Origin: Limnanthes douglasii subsp. nivea
Taxonomy: Eukaryota > Streptophyta > Magnoliopsida > Brassicales > Limnanthaceae
DNA: 64,000 nt
Assembly (NCBI GenBank): GCA_036936605.1
Contig: JAUPFV010000003.1
Location: 104,913,278-104,977,277 of the forward strand
Direction: 5' to 3'
Part shown: piece after piece, positions 22,797-33,968 of the stretch
How positions within the stretch are numbered: the first letter of the stretch is position 1
How the letters are laid out: each line of letters begins with the position of its first letter
Made by a program: the position numbers and the translations under genes
Notes under the pieces: generated by a model
Told to the model about the DNA's origin: nothing
Seen by the model: the letters and a program-made list of their open reading frames with translations, nothing else
The model's database searches: none

Positions 22797-23484
22797 CAAG
22801 TTTTCCGATTTAATGAACTGTTTTGAATTTTCAAATTTAGTAGGTTTTTTTGTGTTTAGAATTTGGATATTTGTTGGTCTAGCGAATAACCAATTTTTCA
22901 TACTTATTCGTGTTTTTGGATCGAACATGTCGGGTTTGTGTTTTTCGTGTTCGCAACCGTTCTTGTTTGATTTTAACCAATAACAAGTTTTTGGATTGAA
23001 TCAGGTTCATATTAGTATTATTTTTACTAAAACCCAAAAGCGACACGACACAAACTCGACCTGTGACATAAAAATTGAAATTCGTAGTCTAAACCATCAT
23101 TGACACCCGAGAGGAAGACTTCCATACTACTATTTATGTCACTGAGTTATAGTGGATTTATCGTATGATCTTCAATGATCGTTTGCTCACGATTTTGGAA
23201 CCCAACTTCACAATTAAGGAGCATGTGATCGTTTGTGTGACACAATCAAAATTCTAGAGCCATCATTTTGGAATAAGAATTCTTGCATACTTAGTTGGTT
23301 GATTATCTACATGTCTTCATTGCCAGTCATAAATTAAAACCGCTCTCCAATCAGCTAAAGAATTTGGGTGCTTCAGTCACCAATAAACATATCTATATAA
23401 ACTATGGTCGATCTAACCTTATAATGGTGTAACTACCCCAATTTTTAAAAGTAAGCTACTTCCTAGATATTATCAAGAACACCA
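22093..23484. other. AT-rich spacer with (TA)n
   Basis: Non-coding. The 115-residue minus-strand frame at 22581-22928 runs through the TA microsatellite and is not credible. The part around 22920-23060 holds words such as GCGACACGACACAAACTCGACC, a style common in decayed plant repeats. Confidence 0.45.
22752..22793. repeat. (TA)21 microsatellite
   Basis: An uninterrupted run of TA dinucleotides, highly variable by nature. Confidence 0.95.
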
Positions 23485-23782
23485 TGATAAGGATATAGAA
23501 TATTGTGGGCATAAATGTAATGAAATAAAGTCTTATATGTTCATTTGTAAAGGTATGCGACATATTTTAGTTTATTTGTAAAAATAGAGGGCTAAAGTGC
23601 AATTAACCCATTTTTGTAACTAAATCTGTTATGCTAAGTCTGATTGCCTATAAATAAAAGCTGAGACTGTTTATACAAAGATCGACATTTTATAAAGTGT
23701 TGGTTACTATTTACTTTTACTTTCTATCTCTAAAATTAATATTTATCTTTTCTACTTTCATGAACATGATTTATACTTAACA
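23485..23782 (+). repeat. element A 5' LTR
   Basis: About 298 bp from TGATAAGG to TACTTAACA, with a TATAAATA box at 23649-23656. The start matches the 3' LTR at 33527 and the inverted copy ending at 33968. The end is set by the primer site that follows. Confidence 0.85.
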
Positions 23783-23804
23783 AATCTAAGACCACAGTGG
23801 GAGA
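23783..23804 (+). other. element A primer-binding site region (degenerate)
   Basis: AATCTAAGACCACAGTGGGAG directly after the LTR parallels the corresponding sites of element C (ATTGGCGACCACATTGGGAG) and element B (ATTGGTGACTTCATATGGGA). The shared layout marks it as the site where a tRNA would prime reverse transcription. I do not assign the tRNA. Confidence 0.6.
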
Positions 23805-24099
23805 TTTCAATCGATCGATACCTTAATTTCCAAATCTAAAACTAGAGAAAATCAAAGTTCTTGATCTGTTATAGTGGTTCTTGATTTATAATGAAGCCAT
23901 GAAATGGAAATGATCATTTGGTTCGAAAAGTAATTGAAACATTGAAATCTAATTTGCAAAGAGAGGATAATAAGAAGATGATCAAATTCCTGTTCAACAA
24001 ACTCATTCGAATATCGAAGCTCGAATGAATCAGTTACCGGATAAAATCACGTATCTAAATAAGAAGTATGATAAAAGATAACAAGATATTCAATCAGGT

Positions 24100-25440
24100 A
24101 GGCTAAAATCTGCGGTAAGACAAATGAAGAAGAAGAATGATGTGAACAGCCAATCTGATCGATCTTGTACAACTCGCTAGGTTCGAAGTGAGTAGAGGAA
24201 AACACATTTTGAATCCATTAAAGAGCATTGTAGTTCAGAAAAATTGAAAAACAAAACAAGCATAGGTATGTTACATCGAATGATGATGAGTTGAGCAGTT
24301 CAACATCTAAGCATAAAAGGTATCAGGGGTCTGTGAAAGAAAAAAATCCTGGTCTCGAAAGTCACACAAATAATATAAATTAAGAAGAGACAGTGTACCT
24401 CATTGTTTGAGGGAATCAAAGTAGTGTGAAAGAAATACATCAAATTAATACACAGAAATAGATGATCGGAATTGGTACGCTATCATGGGAACATGAGGAG
24501 ATAAGTAGTATGTTTAAGGAGTTGACTGAAGAAATTCTCCCTTAACAACTGAGATAAGGTATATTAGTCTTCCGAAGCGGTTCGATATCTCTAAGGTCAA
24601 AAATTTTGATGGGATGCAAGATCCCGATGACCATATCGAACGTTTAAAAACTACATGATGAACTTCGAAGATGATGATAGGCTAGTATGCAAAGCCTTCT
24701 CTCAAATATTTAAGGGCAAAATTTTGAAATGGTGCAATAGGATTTCGAGGGGATCTATTTCCAATTTCAGAGATTTTTATATCGTTTTCTGAAGATAATT
24801 TGTGGGAAGTAACGAGAGGCGAGCAAATGGTGACACGATACTAGAATGCAAGAAAGCCGTGGGAGAGAAACTGAGGGACTATACAAACTGGTTTAGATAA
24901 TTGTGAAGAGTTGGTAGCCGTGGCTACATTTCGACAAGGTTTATTTCAGGATGATTTAGAAAATAAAACCACAAAGAGAAGAGCTTTGACTTTTGAAGCA
25001 CTCATGGCTCAAGTCAAGGATCAAATTAAAGTGGAGGAATCAAGTAGAGTTCGAGAAGTGGTTGGACCCAGTCAAAAGAGTTCAGAGCAGGTGTCAAATA
25101 ATGAGGGGCACTCTTCAAACTTGACCCAACCATCTCGTCTGAGGAGCAACAATAGTTTTCTTCCTCCAAATGGAGGGTACCCAACTCAGGCTACATGGTA
25201 TCAATTTCATAGACCGAGGCCAAATTAATTGATAAGGCCAAAATATTATGCTGATTTAACGAAGAATGTTGTTGCGATTTATGAAAAAACAAAATAATAT
25301 ATGATTTTTAAAAAGCATGTTGTGATTAATAGACCAAGGGAAGAGCATAATAACAGGTTATGTAAGTATCATAAATATATAAGACATGATACTGCAGATT
25401 TTATAACTTTAAAAAATGAGGTGAAAATTCTAACTGAAAA
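24100..25440 (+). pseudogene. element A gag with zinc-finger segment
   Basis: Gag packages the element RNA. Frames here match element B gag closely: SLPKRFDISKV and FDGMQDPDDHIE near 24565-24640, MNFEDDDRLVCKAFSQ near 24657-24710, then the region equivalent to LRDYTxRF near 24870. VATFRQGLFQDDLENKTTKRRALTFEALMAQV follows in the frame from 24911 (quoted here as a position range, 24923-25015). The finger region near 25350-25420 reads CKYHKYIRHDTADF, equivalent to CRYHEDTGHDTNNC in B, with the last cysteine lost. Stops occur throughout. Confidence 0.85.
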
Positions 25441-25683
25441 TGGAAATTAGCCGCTTTTATTAAAAGACAGAGCAGTGGGTCAAAGGCTCCAAGTGCATCA
25501 ACTTTCCAAGCAGCAAATCTAAATTCAAATGAGGAAAATCTAATGATTCTAGATTCTAAATTCGATGATTTTGATGCAACCTCATAATATTTGGACACAA
25601 ATCCGAATCGGTTGATTTTGATGGTTGTGGACGAGCCATTAGAGCAAGGACGAGTTTGAAGTTTACGTGAATACTTTGAGTCC

Positions 25684-26330
25684 TTGGCAATTTTTGGAGG
25701 AGACACTATGAGTGGTAACACCAATATTTCTAGGAAGAGGCATGTGGTAAGTTTAGCTACTCAAATAGAACGAGGGATGTCTACTCATTTATATGGTAAG
25801 AAAGATATTCCCTTCATTCTTTTCGATGAGGATGATTTGAGAGGCACTGGTGGTCCTCATGAAGATGCAATAGTTATTGGAGAAGAAGTAGGTGGTATAG
25901 AAATCCGACGTGTTTTGGTTGTTACAAAAAGCTCTGCGAATGTTCTGTTTAAGTCAACATATGATAGAAGGCGTAAATATCCTTGAATTTGTCAATCAGA
26001 CTGTATAATAATTGGGTTTACATGTGTGATAGCCTAGGTTATTGGAGAATTTGAGGGTGAGGTGTGTTTGTGAAAAAGGTTTTTTCGAAAGAAGGTTCAA
26101 GTTTTATTCATGGTGGTGGATTGTCCGACCAGTTATAATGCTATTTTTGGGAGATCTTGGCTTTCAAGAATGTATGCAGTTGTATCAACAATTCACCAGT
26201 GTTTGAAGTATGTCATCGGAGACCGCGTTGGGGTTGTCCGAAGTGACAAAAAAGTAGCTATAAAATGTTATGCAACAACTTTTCATATCCGAGGTCCAAA
26301 TAGTGAAGATCGAATGGTTGAATAACAATC
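25684..26330 (+). pseudogene. element A protease region, catalytic Asp lost
   Basis: This is the retropepsin-like protease that would cleave Gag-Pol. The frame 25684-25986 carries RKRHVVSLATQIE, then FDEDDLRG, then RRVLVVTKSSANVLF. In element B the same position reads RRVLIDTGSSTNVL, so the catalytic DTG has become VTK here and the enzyme would be dead. The next frame (26110-26325) has VVDCPTSYNAIFGRSWLSRM and the LKYVIGDRVGVVRSDKKVA segment that normally follows the protease fold. The two frames are separated by stops. Confidence 0.85.
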
Positions 26331-26519
26331 AGAGGGGTTGACCTCAGAAAAAAAAGAAGAAGTTGATGATTAGAGGGAAATCTTTGGTTCTTTAACGGTA
26401 ATGAAAGCATACAAAAGTATTCTTTTTCTGATGGGAAAATTCTTAGAATAGGAACCTGATCCCAGCTTTACGTCAGCAGTTGTTAGCTTTTTTTATCTTG
26501 ATAATCTAAATGTTTCTTC

Positions 26520-27260
26520 TTGGAAAAAGAGGATGTAGTGGGGGTTCCATTTGATGTAATATGTCATAGCTTGGCTATAAATCCAAGGATCAAGCCAGTT
26601 ATTAAAAAAAGATGAGATTTCTCTGTTGAAAATGCAGAGGCTATAGTTGTTGAAGTGGATCGTTTATCCAGGATCAGACATATTAGGGAGGCACATTATC
26701 CTTTATGGACAACAAACCCTGTGTTGGTAAAAAATAAAAATGGAAAGTAGAGAATGTGTGTTGATTTCACTGGTTTGAATAGAGTTTGTTCTAAAGATCC
26801 ATTTCATGTTCCTCGAATAGATCAGGTAGCTAACTCTACTTCAGGAAATATTTTTTTCATCTTTTATGGATGATTTTGAAGGATATAACCAAATTCAGAT
26901 AGATCCAAAAGACTAAGAGAACACAATATTTATCACTAATCGAGGCTTACATTGCTATAGGGTTATGCATTTTTGGTTAAAGAATGCTAGAGCAACATAT
27001 CAAAGGTTGATGAATAAAGCCTTTGCTTCTCAGATTGGGAGAAATATGGAAGTATATATCGATGATATGTTAGTTAAAAGTTCAACTGATGAGAGGCATT
27101 TAGAGGATTTAGAGGAAACCGTTTTTAATCTAAGGGTATTCAATTAAAGCTAAATCTTGAGAAATGTACTTTTGGAGTTCGATATGGGAAGTTCTTCGGA
27201 TATATAATTAGTAAAAAAGAGATAGATTCTGATCCAGAGTAGTTGAAGGATTTACTCTAA
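26520..27260 (+). pseudogene. element A reverse transcriptase
   Basis: Typical Ty3 RT motifs appear in order across frames. REAHYPLWTTNPVLVKNKNGK (about 26680-26750, a tract of 21 residues) is followed by a stop where Trp is expected, then RMCVDFTGLN and CSKDPFHVPRIDQ. NRGLHCYRVM and YQRLMNKAFASQIGRN come next, and the catalytic MEVYIDDMLVKS with YIDD at about 27055-27066. The connecting CTFGVRYGKFFGYIISKKEI is near 27165-27220. Frameshifts occur near 26850 and 27147. Confidence 0.9.
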
Positions 27261-27800
27261 ATGACATCACCTCGAACTATTAAGGAAGTGAAAATCTTAA
27301 CAGGAAGGTTAGCTGCCTTTAATCAATTTATTTCGAGGTTTTCTGACAAGTGTTTTCCTTTTTTTCCAAATTTTACGAAGACCAAAGAAGTTTGAATGGA
27401 CATCGGATTTAGAAGTTGCATTTCCAAGGATTAAGGAGCTTTTGTTATCACCAGAGATATTGTCGAAGCCTCGAGCTAAAGAATAGTTGTTTTTTATATA
27501 TAGCATTGTCAGATTTTGCTATAAGTGTTTTCTTGATAAGTGAAGATAAGGGAGTTCTGAGCCCAGTTTACTATGTTAGTAAAAGTTTGTTGGCAGCTGA
27601 GAATATGTATCTAAGACTTGAACAAATTGGCTTTGGCTTTAGTGGTTGCTGTTAGGAAAATTCACCCTTATTTTTAAGCTCATACTATTGAGGTTCAAAC
27701 ATCTTTTCCACTAAAAATGTGTTGCAATGCCCCCACATTTCTGGAAGGATGACTAAGTGGTCAGTCGAGTGTAGAGATTTGAATCACTTTTGCTCCTCGA
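27261..27800 (+). pseudogene. element A RNase H (first, RT-linked)
   Basis: Segments match the RT-attached RNase H of Ty3 elements: KILTGRLAAFNQFISR near 27290-27340, ALSDFAISVFLISEDKG near 27505-27550, PVYYVSKSLLAAENMYLRLEQ near 27560-27625, and TKWSVE near 27755. The catalytic Asp position (normally YLAVSDxA or YLDASxxA) reads YIALSDFA. Frame changes at 27490 and 27640 break it. Confidence 0.8.
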
Positions 27801-28271
27801 ATGGCTATTAATGCTCAAGCTTTGGATGATTTTCTTGTTGAATTTCGTTTAAGCAGATCAAATGAAGAGACATATAAAGAGGTCTTGCCAGAAAATTTGA
27901 CGTGGGGGGTTCGAACTGATATCGGTTCTAGTATTTTGGGATCCAGTGCAAAAGTGCAATTAATTGCTCCTTCTGGGGATGCAATGTATCAAGTTATTAA
28001 ATTTAGTTTGCATGTATCGAATAATGAGGCTGAATATGAAGCTGCATTGGCTGGTTTTAGGCTTGCAAATATTTGTGGGGCAACCATAGTTCGTCTGGAA
28101 ACAGTGGCAAATCATATGACAAATGTATCCGAGGCTAAAAAGGATCATTTAATTTTGTGTCTTTCAGAGCTTCAAAATTTGTCTCTCTTGTTTGACAAAG
28201 TGATTGTAGAGAATATTGGTCGAAGAGATAATACACTTGCTGACTCTTTGGAAACAATTACTTATATGTAA
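27801..28271 (+). pseudogene. element A second RNase H (RVT_3 / aRNH), catalytic site damaged
   Basis: One open frame holds the extra RNase H that defines the Tat lineage: WGVRTDIGSS (first Asp), LIAPSGDAMYQ, FSLHVSNNEAEYEAALAGFR (Glu), RLETVANHM and GRRDNTLADSLE (last Asp). In B and most relatives RLETDSQLV occupies the third motif; here Asp-Ser-Gln has become Val-Ala-Asn, so the site is inactive. It lies between the first RNase H and the integrase, as in B and C. Confidence 0.88.
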
Positions 28272-28379
28272 AGATATCCTTAGATATTATTACAGGAGAG
28301 TCCCTCTGTTTTAACACGATCTGAGCAATGTAAATATGTTGAGGAGGTATTTGTTACTCCTGATGCAATTCAAGGTGAT

Positions 28380-29612
28380 TGGAGGTCTGATATTCTTAAT
28401 TTTTGCTAAGAGGAATGTTGTCTCAAGATTCACAACTGGCTAAAAAATTAAGATATAAAGCTCATGGCTATGTTGTTTTGGATGAAGTGTTGTACAAGAA
28501 ATATTTGAGCATACCATTGTTATGATGTTTGGGAAAACAAGAGTCCAAAAGATTTTTCTGAGTTACATGATGGTGAGGGTTCAACGCATAGTGGTTTCAA
28601 GTCTTTGACATGTCGGGTTTTGTTGGAAGGATATTATTGACCTTCAATTATGAGCGATGCTAAAGTTCTACTTCGAGGCAGTTATACTTGACAGACTTTT
28701 GCCACTCTATTCATAAAATAATAGTACCACTAATGTCTGTTTCTGAAGCAATCCCTTTTGACAGATGGGGAATAGATTTGGTAGGGCCATTACTATGCCT
28801 TCTGGAGTACGTCAAATTATCATTGTGGTTGTGGATTATTTTTCAAAGTGGGCAGAAGCTGAACCATTGTCTGGAACAAATGGAAAGGATGTTATTAAGT
28901 TCATTATGAATAATATTTGTTGCCGTTTTGGAGTGCCTCAAAAAATCACTACGGATAACGATCCTCAATTCGGTAACAGAGAAATGACTTCTTTTTGTGC
29001 TTCGAAGGGAATAACACAGTGTTTTCTACACCTTTTCATCCTCAAGAAAATAGTCAAGTAGAAGTGACTAATAAATGTATTTTGGATGCTTTGAAGAAGA
29101 ATTTAACATATGTTGCGGGGAAATGACATAATTATTTGCAATAGGTGTTATGGGCTTATCGTACGAGTCTTAGAGAGGCTACTCAAGAAACACCTTTTTC
29201 CTTGGTATATGGGATGGATGATGTTAGTCCTGCATAATCTACTTTACCTTCTTATAGAGTAATCCAGTATTCTGAATAGGTAAATGAAAAGGCAAGAAGA
29301 ACAGAGTTAGATTTGATCGAGGATAAAATAGTTAAAGCTCATTTGAATATGACTCATTATCAAACTTTGATGAGGAGTCGATATAATTCTACGGCGAGGA
29401 TAATGGATTTTAAAGTGGGTGATAAATTCTTAAGATAGGTATTCCTCCACACAAAGGATAAATGACTTGGAAAAATGACCCCGAATTGGGAGGGTCCTTA
29501 TATTTTGATGGAGAGGATAAAACCGGACACATATCACCTTTATAATGAGCAGGGGATAATACTTTAACATCATTGGAATATTGAACACCTGAAGCTATAT
29601 TGGGAGTGAGTT
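28380..29612 (+). pseudogene. element A integrase and pol C-terminus
   Basis: Integrase would insert the cDNA. Visible parts in order are the remnant of the zinc-binding region (SELHDGEGSTHSGFKSLT near 28557-28612), ISEAIPFDRWGIDLVGPL-like sequence with the first catalytic Asp near 28745-28790, and VVDYFSKWAEAEPLSG. ITTDNDPQFGNREM (second Asp) is near 28945-28990, and FHPQENSQVEV (catalytic Glu) near 29030-29065, followed by [24 protein letters not shown] near 29155-29225. The C-terminal PNWEGPYILMERIKPDTYHL block is near 29480-29545. All three catalytic residues remain, but frames shift repeatedly. Confidence 0.88.
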
Positions 29613-30080
29613 TTTTTGTTTTGAATTCTTTTGGAATAATTAGCACACTCTTTCCCACCCTGTTGACCGAGGGAGGTTTTAATGAGGCGCCATGTAAATA
29701 TTCGAAGCTATTAATAAAAATTATTTTTTGGCCAATGGTTGTTTTAAATACTAGTATTAAAATAAATTTGGTAACTAGTCAAAGATTGATCAATTTTGAA
29801 CCTGTTAACCAAGAGTGATTCGAGGAGAAAATGACTTTGCTTTAAAAACAAGTTATTGTAAGTTTTACAATAGAGAAAATAAATATGGAAAAATAAAAAG
29901 TAATTATTCATGAAAGGAAATCGGATCTTATGACAAAATATCATGAATACTAAACAACTAGGCATTCAAACAAAACAAGACCTCACGAAACAATTAAGCG
30001 AGTTAAAAACAAAAAGGGTAAAACAACAATTACTTGTCTACATAATTCTCTTCTTCAGAATCTCCTTCATTAGATTCCTT
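29613..30080. other. element A spacer between convergent frames
   Basis: Between the end of pol (plus) and the end of the antisense frame (minus). AT-rich, without a clear tandem repeat, unlike the same position in element B. Confidence 0.5.
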
Positions 30081-33010
30081 TTATCCTGATCCCGTCTCTT
30101 TGGAGGAGTTAGTGAGGACAAGATCAAAAGCTTCAATGGGTCGGTTGTCTAGGGGGATTAATTCCAAGAAGCTGGATAAATCTGCTTTCGGAAATGTCGC
30201 GTGAATTTCATAGAGTAAATTGATTGATTTATTCTCTTTGACATTTGCTATAGCAACCAATATGTCTTTCCCACACTTATTTTTGGTGGCCTCTACAACA
30301 ATTTCTTTCTTTTTCGCAGGGGTAGTTTTGAGATCATCCACATAATTAATCAACTTCTTCTTTTCTTCTTCATTTTTCCATAAAGATTATTGAAGAGTAG
30401 AACATTTTTGTTGCTCTTTGGATAATTCCTTGGCGTGCTTTCTTGTAAGTTCTTCTATCTTGGCTTCATGAGAAGTTTTGATTTCCTCCATTTGTTGATC
30501 ATGCACAGAATGAATATGACTTTTAAGTTGGATAGCCTCATGGATAAATTGCGCCCTGTCAATTTGGAAGGCACGTATTTGCTCCTCGATATGCCTCCCA
30601 TTTGTTTTTGGTTTTTTTATCTACAACAACATCATTCTTACATCGAAACATATCTTTAGCCATTTTTCCAAATGATTTTGAGATAAATTGAATTTTTTGA
30701 ATAATGCTTTGGATGCTGCTTTGAGTTTGGCCAAAGGTTGCCGACCAAGTAAGACCTCTTCGGATGTTTGCTGCTCTGGAATAGAAATGAATCTTTCGTT
30801 GTTGAAAGGAATGATAACAGATGAGAAAGCTAAGTGAGTATCTGAAAAAGGCAGAGATTCATACAAAAGAGGAGCAGTGACTTGGTAGCCAATTCGTCGA
30901 AGTCGTTCTTGGATTTCTTGAACCTTTGGATCCATATCCTTGTAGAGAGCTTGAATATCTTCTTCACTAGAAGGCTCATCAAGATAAAAGTGGTCCGCTC
31001 TTCGGTGATCGTCAACTATTGTGACTCTTTGATTATCGGTTGTTGAAATTTTTCCTCGATGATCTTCTGTTGTATTTTTTTTCAGTTTTGGTTGTAGGAA
31101 GTTCAGAGACAGTTTCTTTAGATGGTTTTCCTCATATCTTAGCATGCGAAGTTTTTTAGCTGCTTTTTTTCTTCTCTGGGCAGCAGTTTTCTTTCTTTTC
31201 GAGGAAGAATCTTCCTCAATATCTTCTTTAATAGTAGGAAGACTGGTTGCAGTTGTCTTCTTTTTCACCTTCTTTTGAGGGATCAGATTTTCTGAAGAGC
31301 TAGCACCATATGTACCAGCTACTTTTTTCTTTTTCCCTTTCTTTGTTGCTGGAATATGGTTATTTGATATGTTCCTCACTGGAAGAATCACCTTACTATA
31401 TGGTAGTACTAGTCTCTTCACAACTAAATTTAGATTTGGTGGCTCCATCAGGCTTTCAGGGAGGTCACACCCTGAGTGATCCTCCATAAGTGGCTGTTGA
31501 TGAAATTGATGGGCAAAAAAGCTGAGTGAAACTATTGCCCAACTCGTTTTTTGCCCAGGTAGCAAGTTTGACAAAAATTTCATTCGCGTCTTTCTTGCGA
31601 CCCTTATATCTCTTCAAAATTCCTAAGAGCAGTGGAAATATAAATGGAAAATTGAGCATAAGTTATACATTGAAAGCAAAAATGAATACAAAATAGAACT
31701 TATTGTTACTCCTCCAGACAAGGTTGAGTCTTGAAGAGTTAGCCTCGCATATTTCCTTCCCGTTCTCCCAGGCTCCAGATATGAAGACAAATTTTTTGCT
31801 TCCAAAATTTTTCAGCTTCAAGGAAGTCGTCGATGATTTTAAGATTATCATCAAGGGTGAGGCAGTAGAAGGGCAATACCGGTCCCTTCGAAGGTTTGGT
31901 TAGGACGATGAAAGATTTTATGGAAAGGGGAATTTGGCTTAGTCTAGAAACCATGATCATTGATAGAAGTTTGAACCATTGATTGGGTGTTGCTTGTAAG
32001 GCAAAGATCCAAGATTTCGAAGTAATCCAGTTTCATCGAATCTAATGGGAACCAAAGACCCTAGTTGATGATCTCATACTTGATTCCCCTCTTTTTAGCA
32101 GTCGAAGTGTAATGTCATCTGTCATTCCCTATTTCTTTTTCAGAAGACTAGCTTTAGCCTCCTTATAGTAGATGAAAGGCATGTTTTTCAATACTACGAT
32201 ATACTCGGGGAGGAAAGTTTTTAGGTTTACACTCACTAAGGTAGCAACGTCATCGGGAATAATAAATGGAGCTTTTCCCTTTTTTTTTCTTTTTAATTAC
32301 TCATTGCTTTGAGGTGGCATCTTCTGTATCCGACGCAACTACACTTTCTTTAGCACCACTAACAGAACGAGTAACCTCTGAATCTTCTTCTTTATCAGAA
32401 GCTTTATCTATAAGCGAGGCGGGTTAGAGGTTGAGATTAGGTTTTCTTCTTGAGTGTTTGAGGGAATTTGTTGTGACTTAGTGATAGTATCAACAATATC
32501 TCCCTTGGGGGAGGAGATGGTGATTTAGGGTTATTTGCAGGATTTTGGGAAGTAGTTGGTATAATGTTGATAACATCGAAATCTTTCATAGCTAAGAAAG
32601 TTTTCTTTTTCACAAGACGATGTTGGGGGATGTGAGTTTTTGGTTGGACCTGATGAGTCTCTTTGCGTAGTTGTCAAGACCGATTAGAGGTGATAGGAGA
32701 TAAAGTTTCTTATGATATTTTTGAAGTAGATAAGCTTCGAGTTACTTTGCGATTTTTCCGAGGAGATGCAGTTGTAAGAGCTGGATAGGAAGTTTGAGGT
32801 GCTCATTGTGAAGGGTTTGTTGATAAAGGCTTTTGATATTCTGGAGTAGATAAATTTGAAAGCACATGAGAGATTTGATGTGGGTTGAAGTTACCGTATT
32901 GAATGGTTTTTGTATAAAATCGAGGAGCGTTGATTATCAATCCAGAAACTCTGTACTCCTCAACTCGTTTACTAATGCAGAAATAATCATTGGATGAAGA
33001 GTATGAGTTT
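30081..33010 (-). pseudogene. element A antisense ORF (aORF), broken
   Basis: This is a frame on the strand opposite to gag-pol, located between pol and the 3' LTR. From its N-terminus: DYFCISKRVEEYRVSGLI near 32988-32935; a diverged region at about 32090-31590 homologous to element B (for example MIMVSRLSQIPLSIKSFIVL and DDNLKIIDDFLEAEKFWKQK); an intact 320-codon frame at 31583-30621, lysine-rich with basic clusters (SKRKKTAAQRRKKAAKKL); a coiled coil near 30560-30360 (MEEIKTSHEAKIEEL); and the C-terminal module NLLYEIHATFPKADLSSFL at 30353-30081. The B and C copies confirm homology. Function is unknown. The middle region resembles the plant 'putative gypsy type transposon' domain (inference). 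Confidence 0.8.
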
Positions 33011-33122
33011 TTTGGTGAAAAGCCAAGGAATTGGTTACTGATGGAAGGTTAGCAAATGATTCTTTCAGGTAAAGGTAATTTTCTTTGTCTAGAAATTCTG
33101 TGTGAAGTGAAGAATGAGAGGT

Positions 33123-33130
33123 TATTTATA
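33123..33130 (-). promoter_or_regulatory. TATA box upstream of element A aORF
   Basis: The plus strand reads TATTTATA, so the minus strand reads TATAAATA, in a pyrimidine-rich CTTCTTC context about 140 bases before the DYFCIS codons. Element B has the same arrangement (TATAAAT at 43583). It is a candidate promoter dedicated to the antisense frame. Confidence 0.55.
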
Positions 33131-33507
33131 GAAGAAGTTGGAAGAGAGAGAAAGGTGTCAAAAAAGTTGAAGAGGTGAAATGTTTGTGTGTAAAAGAAAA
33201 ATGTGACATGTGTAAACTGTCAAACCAATGGGCATGTCTAGTGCATAGGGCTTAATGATTCATTGCGCACGTAATATGCCATACCAAACGTTTATAACCA
33301 CTCTAAAGAAGCAAACTAAATTTCTACATGTCAATTTATTCGAAGAGGTTGACTTAAACTAGTTTCGAAGTGAATGCGTGCATAAAGGTATTCGAAGAGG
33401 ATAAACATGAAGGATTTACATTCGAAGCAGATAGAGCTTGGCAATAAGTTTTTTCTTGCTAGTTGAGATTTCTGAAGTGATAATTAGTTCTTATTTATTG
33501 TCTTTTA

Positions 33508-33526
33508 TAAGAACTAAAGGGGCTAC
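33508..33526 (+). other. element A polypurine tract
   Basis: AAGAACTAAAGGGGCTAC directly precedes the 3' LTR start TGATAAGG. Element B has GAACTAGGGGGACTAC in the same place on its own strand, so the tract is conserved between the two. Confidence 0.75.
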
Positions 33527-33725
33527 TGATAAGGATATAGAATATTGATGGCATAAATGTAATGAATTAAAGTCTTATACTCATTTGTAAAGGTATGTGG
33601 CAAATATTAGATTGTTTGTAAAGATACGGAGCTAAAGTACAATTAACACACTTTTAAAACTAAATATGTTACACTAAGTTTGATTGCCTATAAATAAAGG
33701 TCGAGACTATTAATACAAGGGTCGA
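33527..33725 (+). repeat. element A 3' LTR, truncated
   Basis: Aligns with the first ~240 bp of the 5' LTR (allowing small gaps), including TATAAATA at 33689-33696. It stops near GGGTCGA at 33725, where the inverted LTR begins. Confidence 0.85.
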
Positions 33726-33968
33726 AAGTAAAAGTACATGGTAACTAACACTTTACTTCAGAATAATGTATTTCCTTGTATTGACAGCCTCAACCTTTAT
33801 TTATAAGCAACCAGACTTAGTGTAACAGATTTAGTTACAAAAGTGGGTTAATTTCCCTTTAGCCCCTATCTTTACAAAGAATCTAAAATATGTCCCACAC
33901 CTTTACAAATGCACATATAAGACTTTTATTCATTACATTTATGCCTTCAATATTCTTTATCTTTATCA
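33726..33968 (-). repeat. inverted LTR of the element A family, fused tail-to-tail
   Basis: On the minus strand it starts TGATAAAGATAAAGAATATTGAAGG at 33968 (first 20 bases TGATAAAGATAAAGAATATT) and follows the element A LTR through TATAAATA (33806-33799) into the region beyond it, ending near 33726. It is a separate, somewhat diverged copy. With 33527-33725 it makes a ~190-bp inverted repeat. Confidence 0.85.

Larger units (their letters stand above)
23485..33725 (+). mobile_element. Tat-lineage Ty3/gypsy LTR retrotransposon A, with antisense ORF
   Basis: It is bounded by related LTRs that begin TGATAAGGATATAGAATATTG at 23485 and 33527. Between them on the plus strand are gag, protease, RT, RNase H, a second (RVT_3-type) RNase H and integrase. 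A long antisense reading frame then follows, and a purine tract before the 3' LTR. The second RNase H and the extra frame after pol are hallmarks of the Tat lineage. Every coding part has stops or frameshifts, so the copy is dead. The 3' LTR is cut short by an inverted LTR fused to it at about 33725. Confidence 0.9.

Noticed and set aside
22581..22928. 115-residue minus-strand frame
   Set aside because: It runs through the (TA)n microsatellite, giving a YIYIYI tract, and has no family motif.
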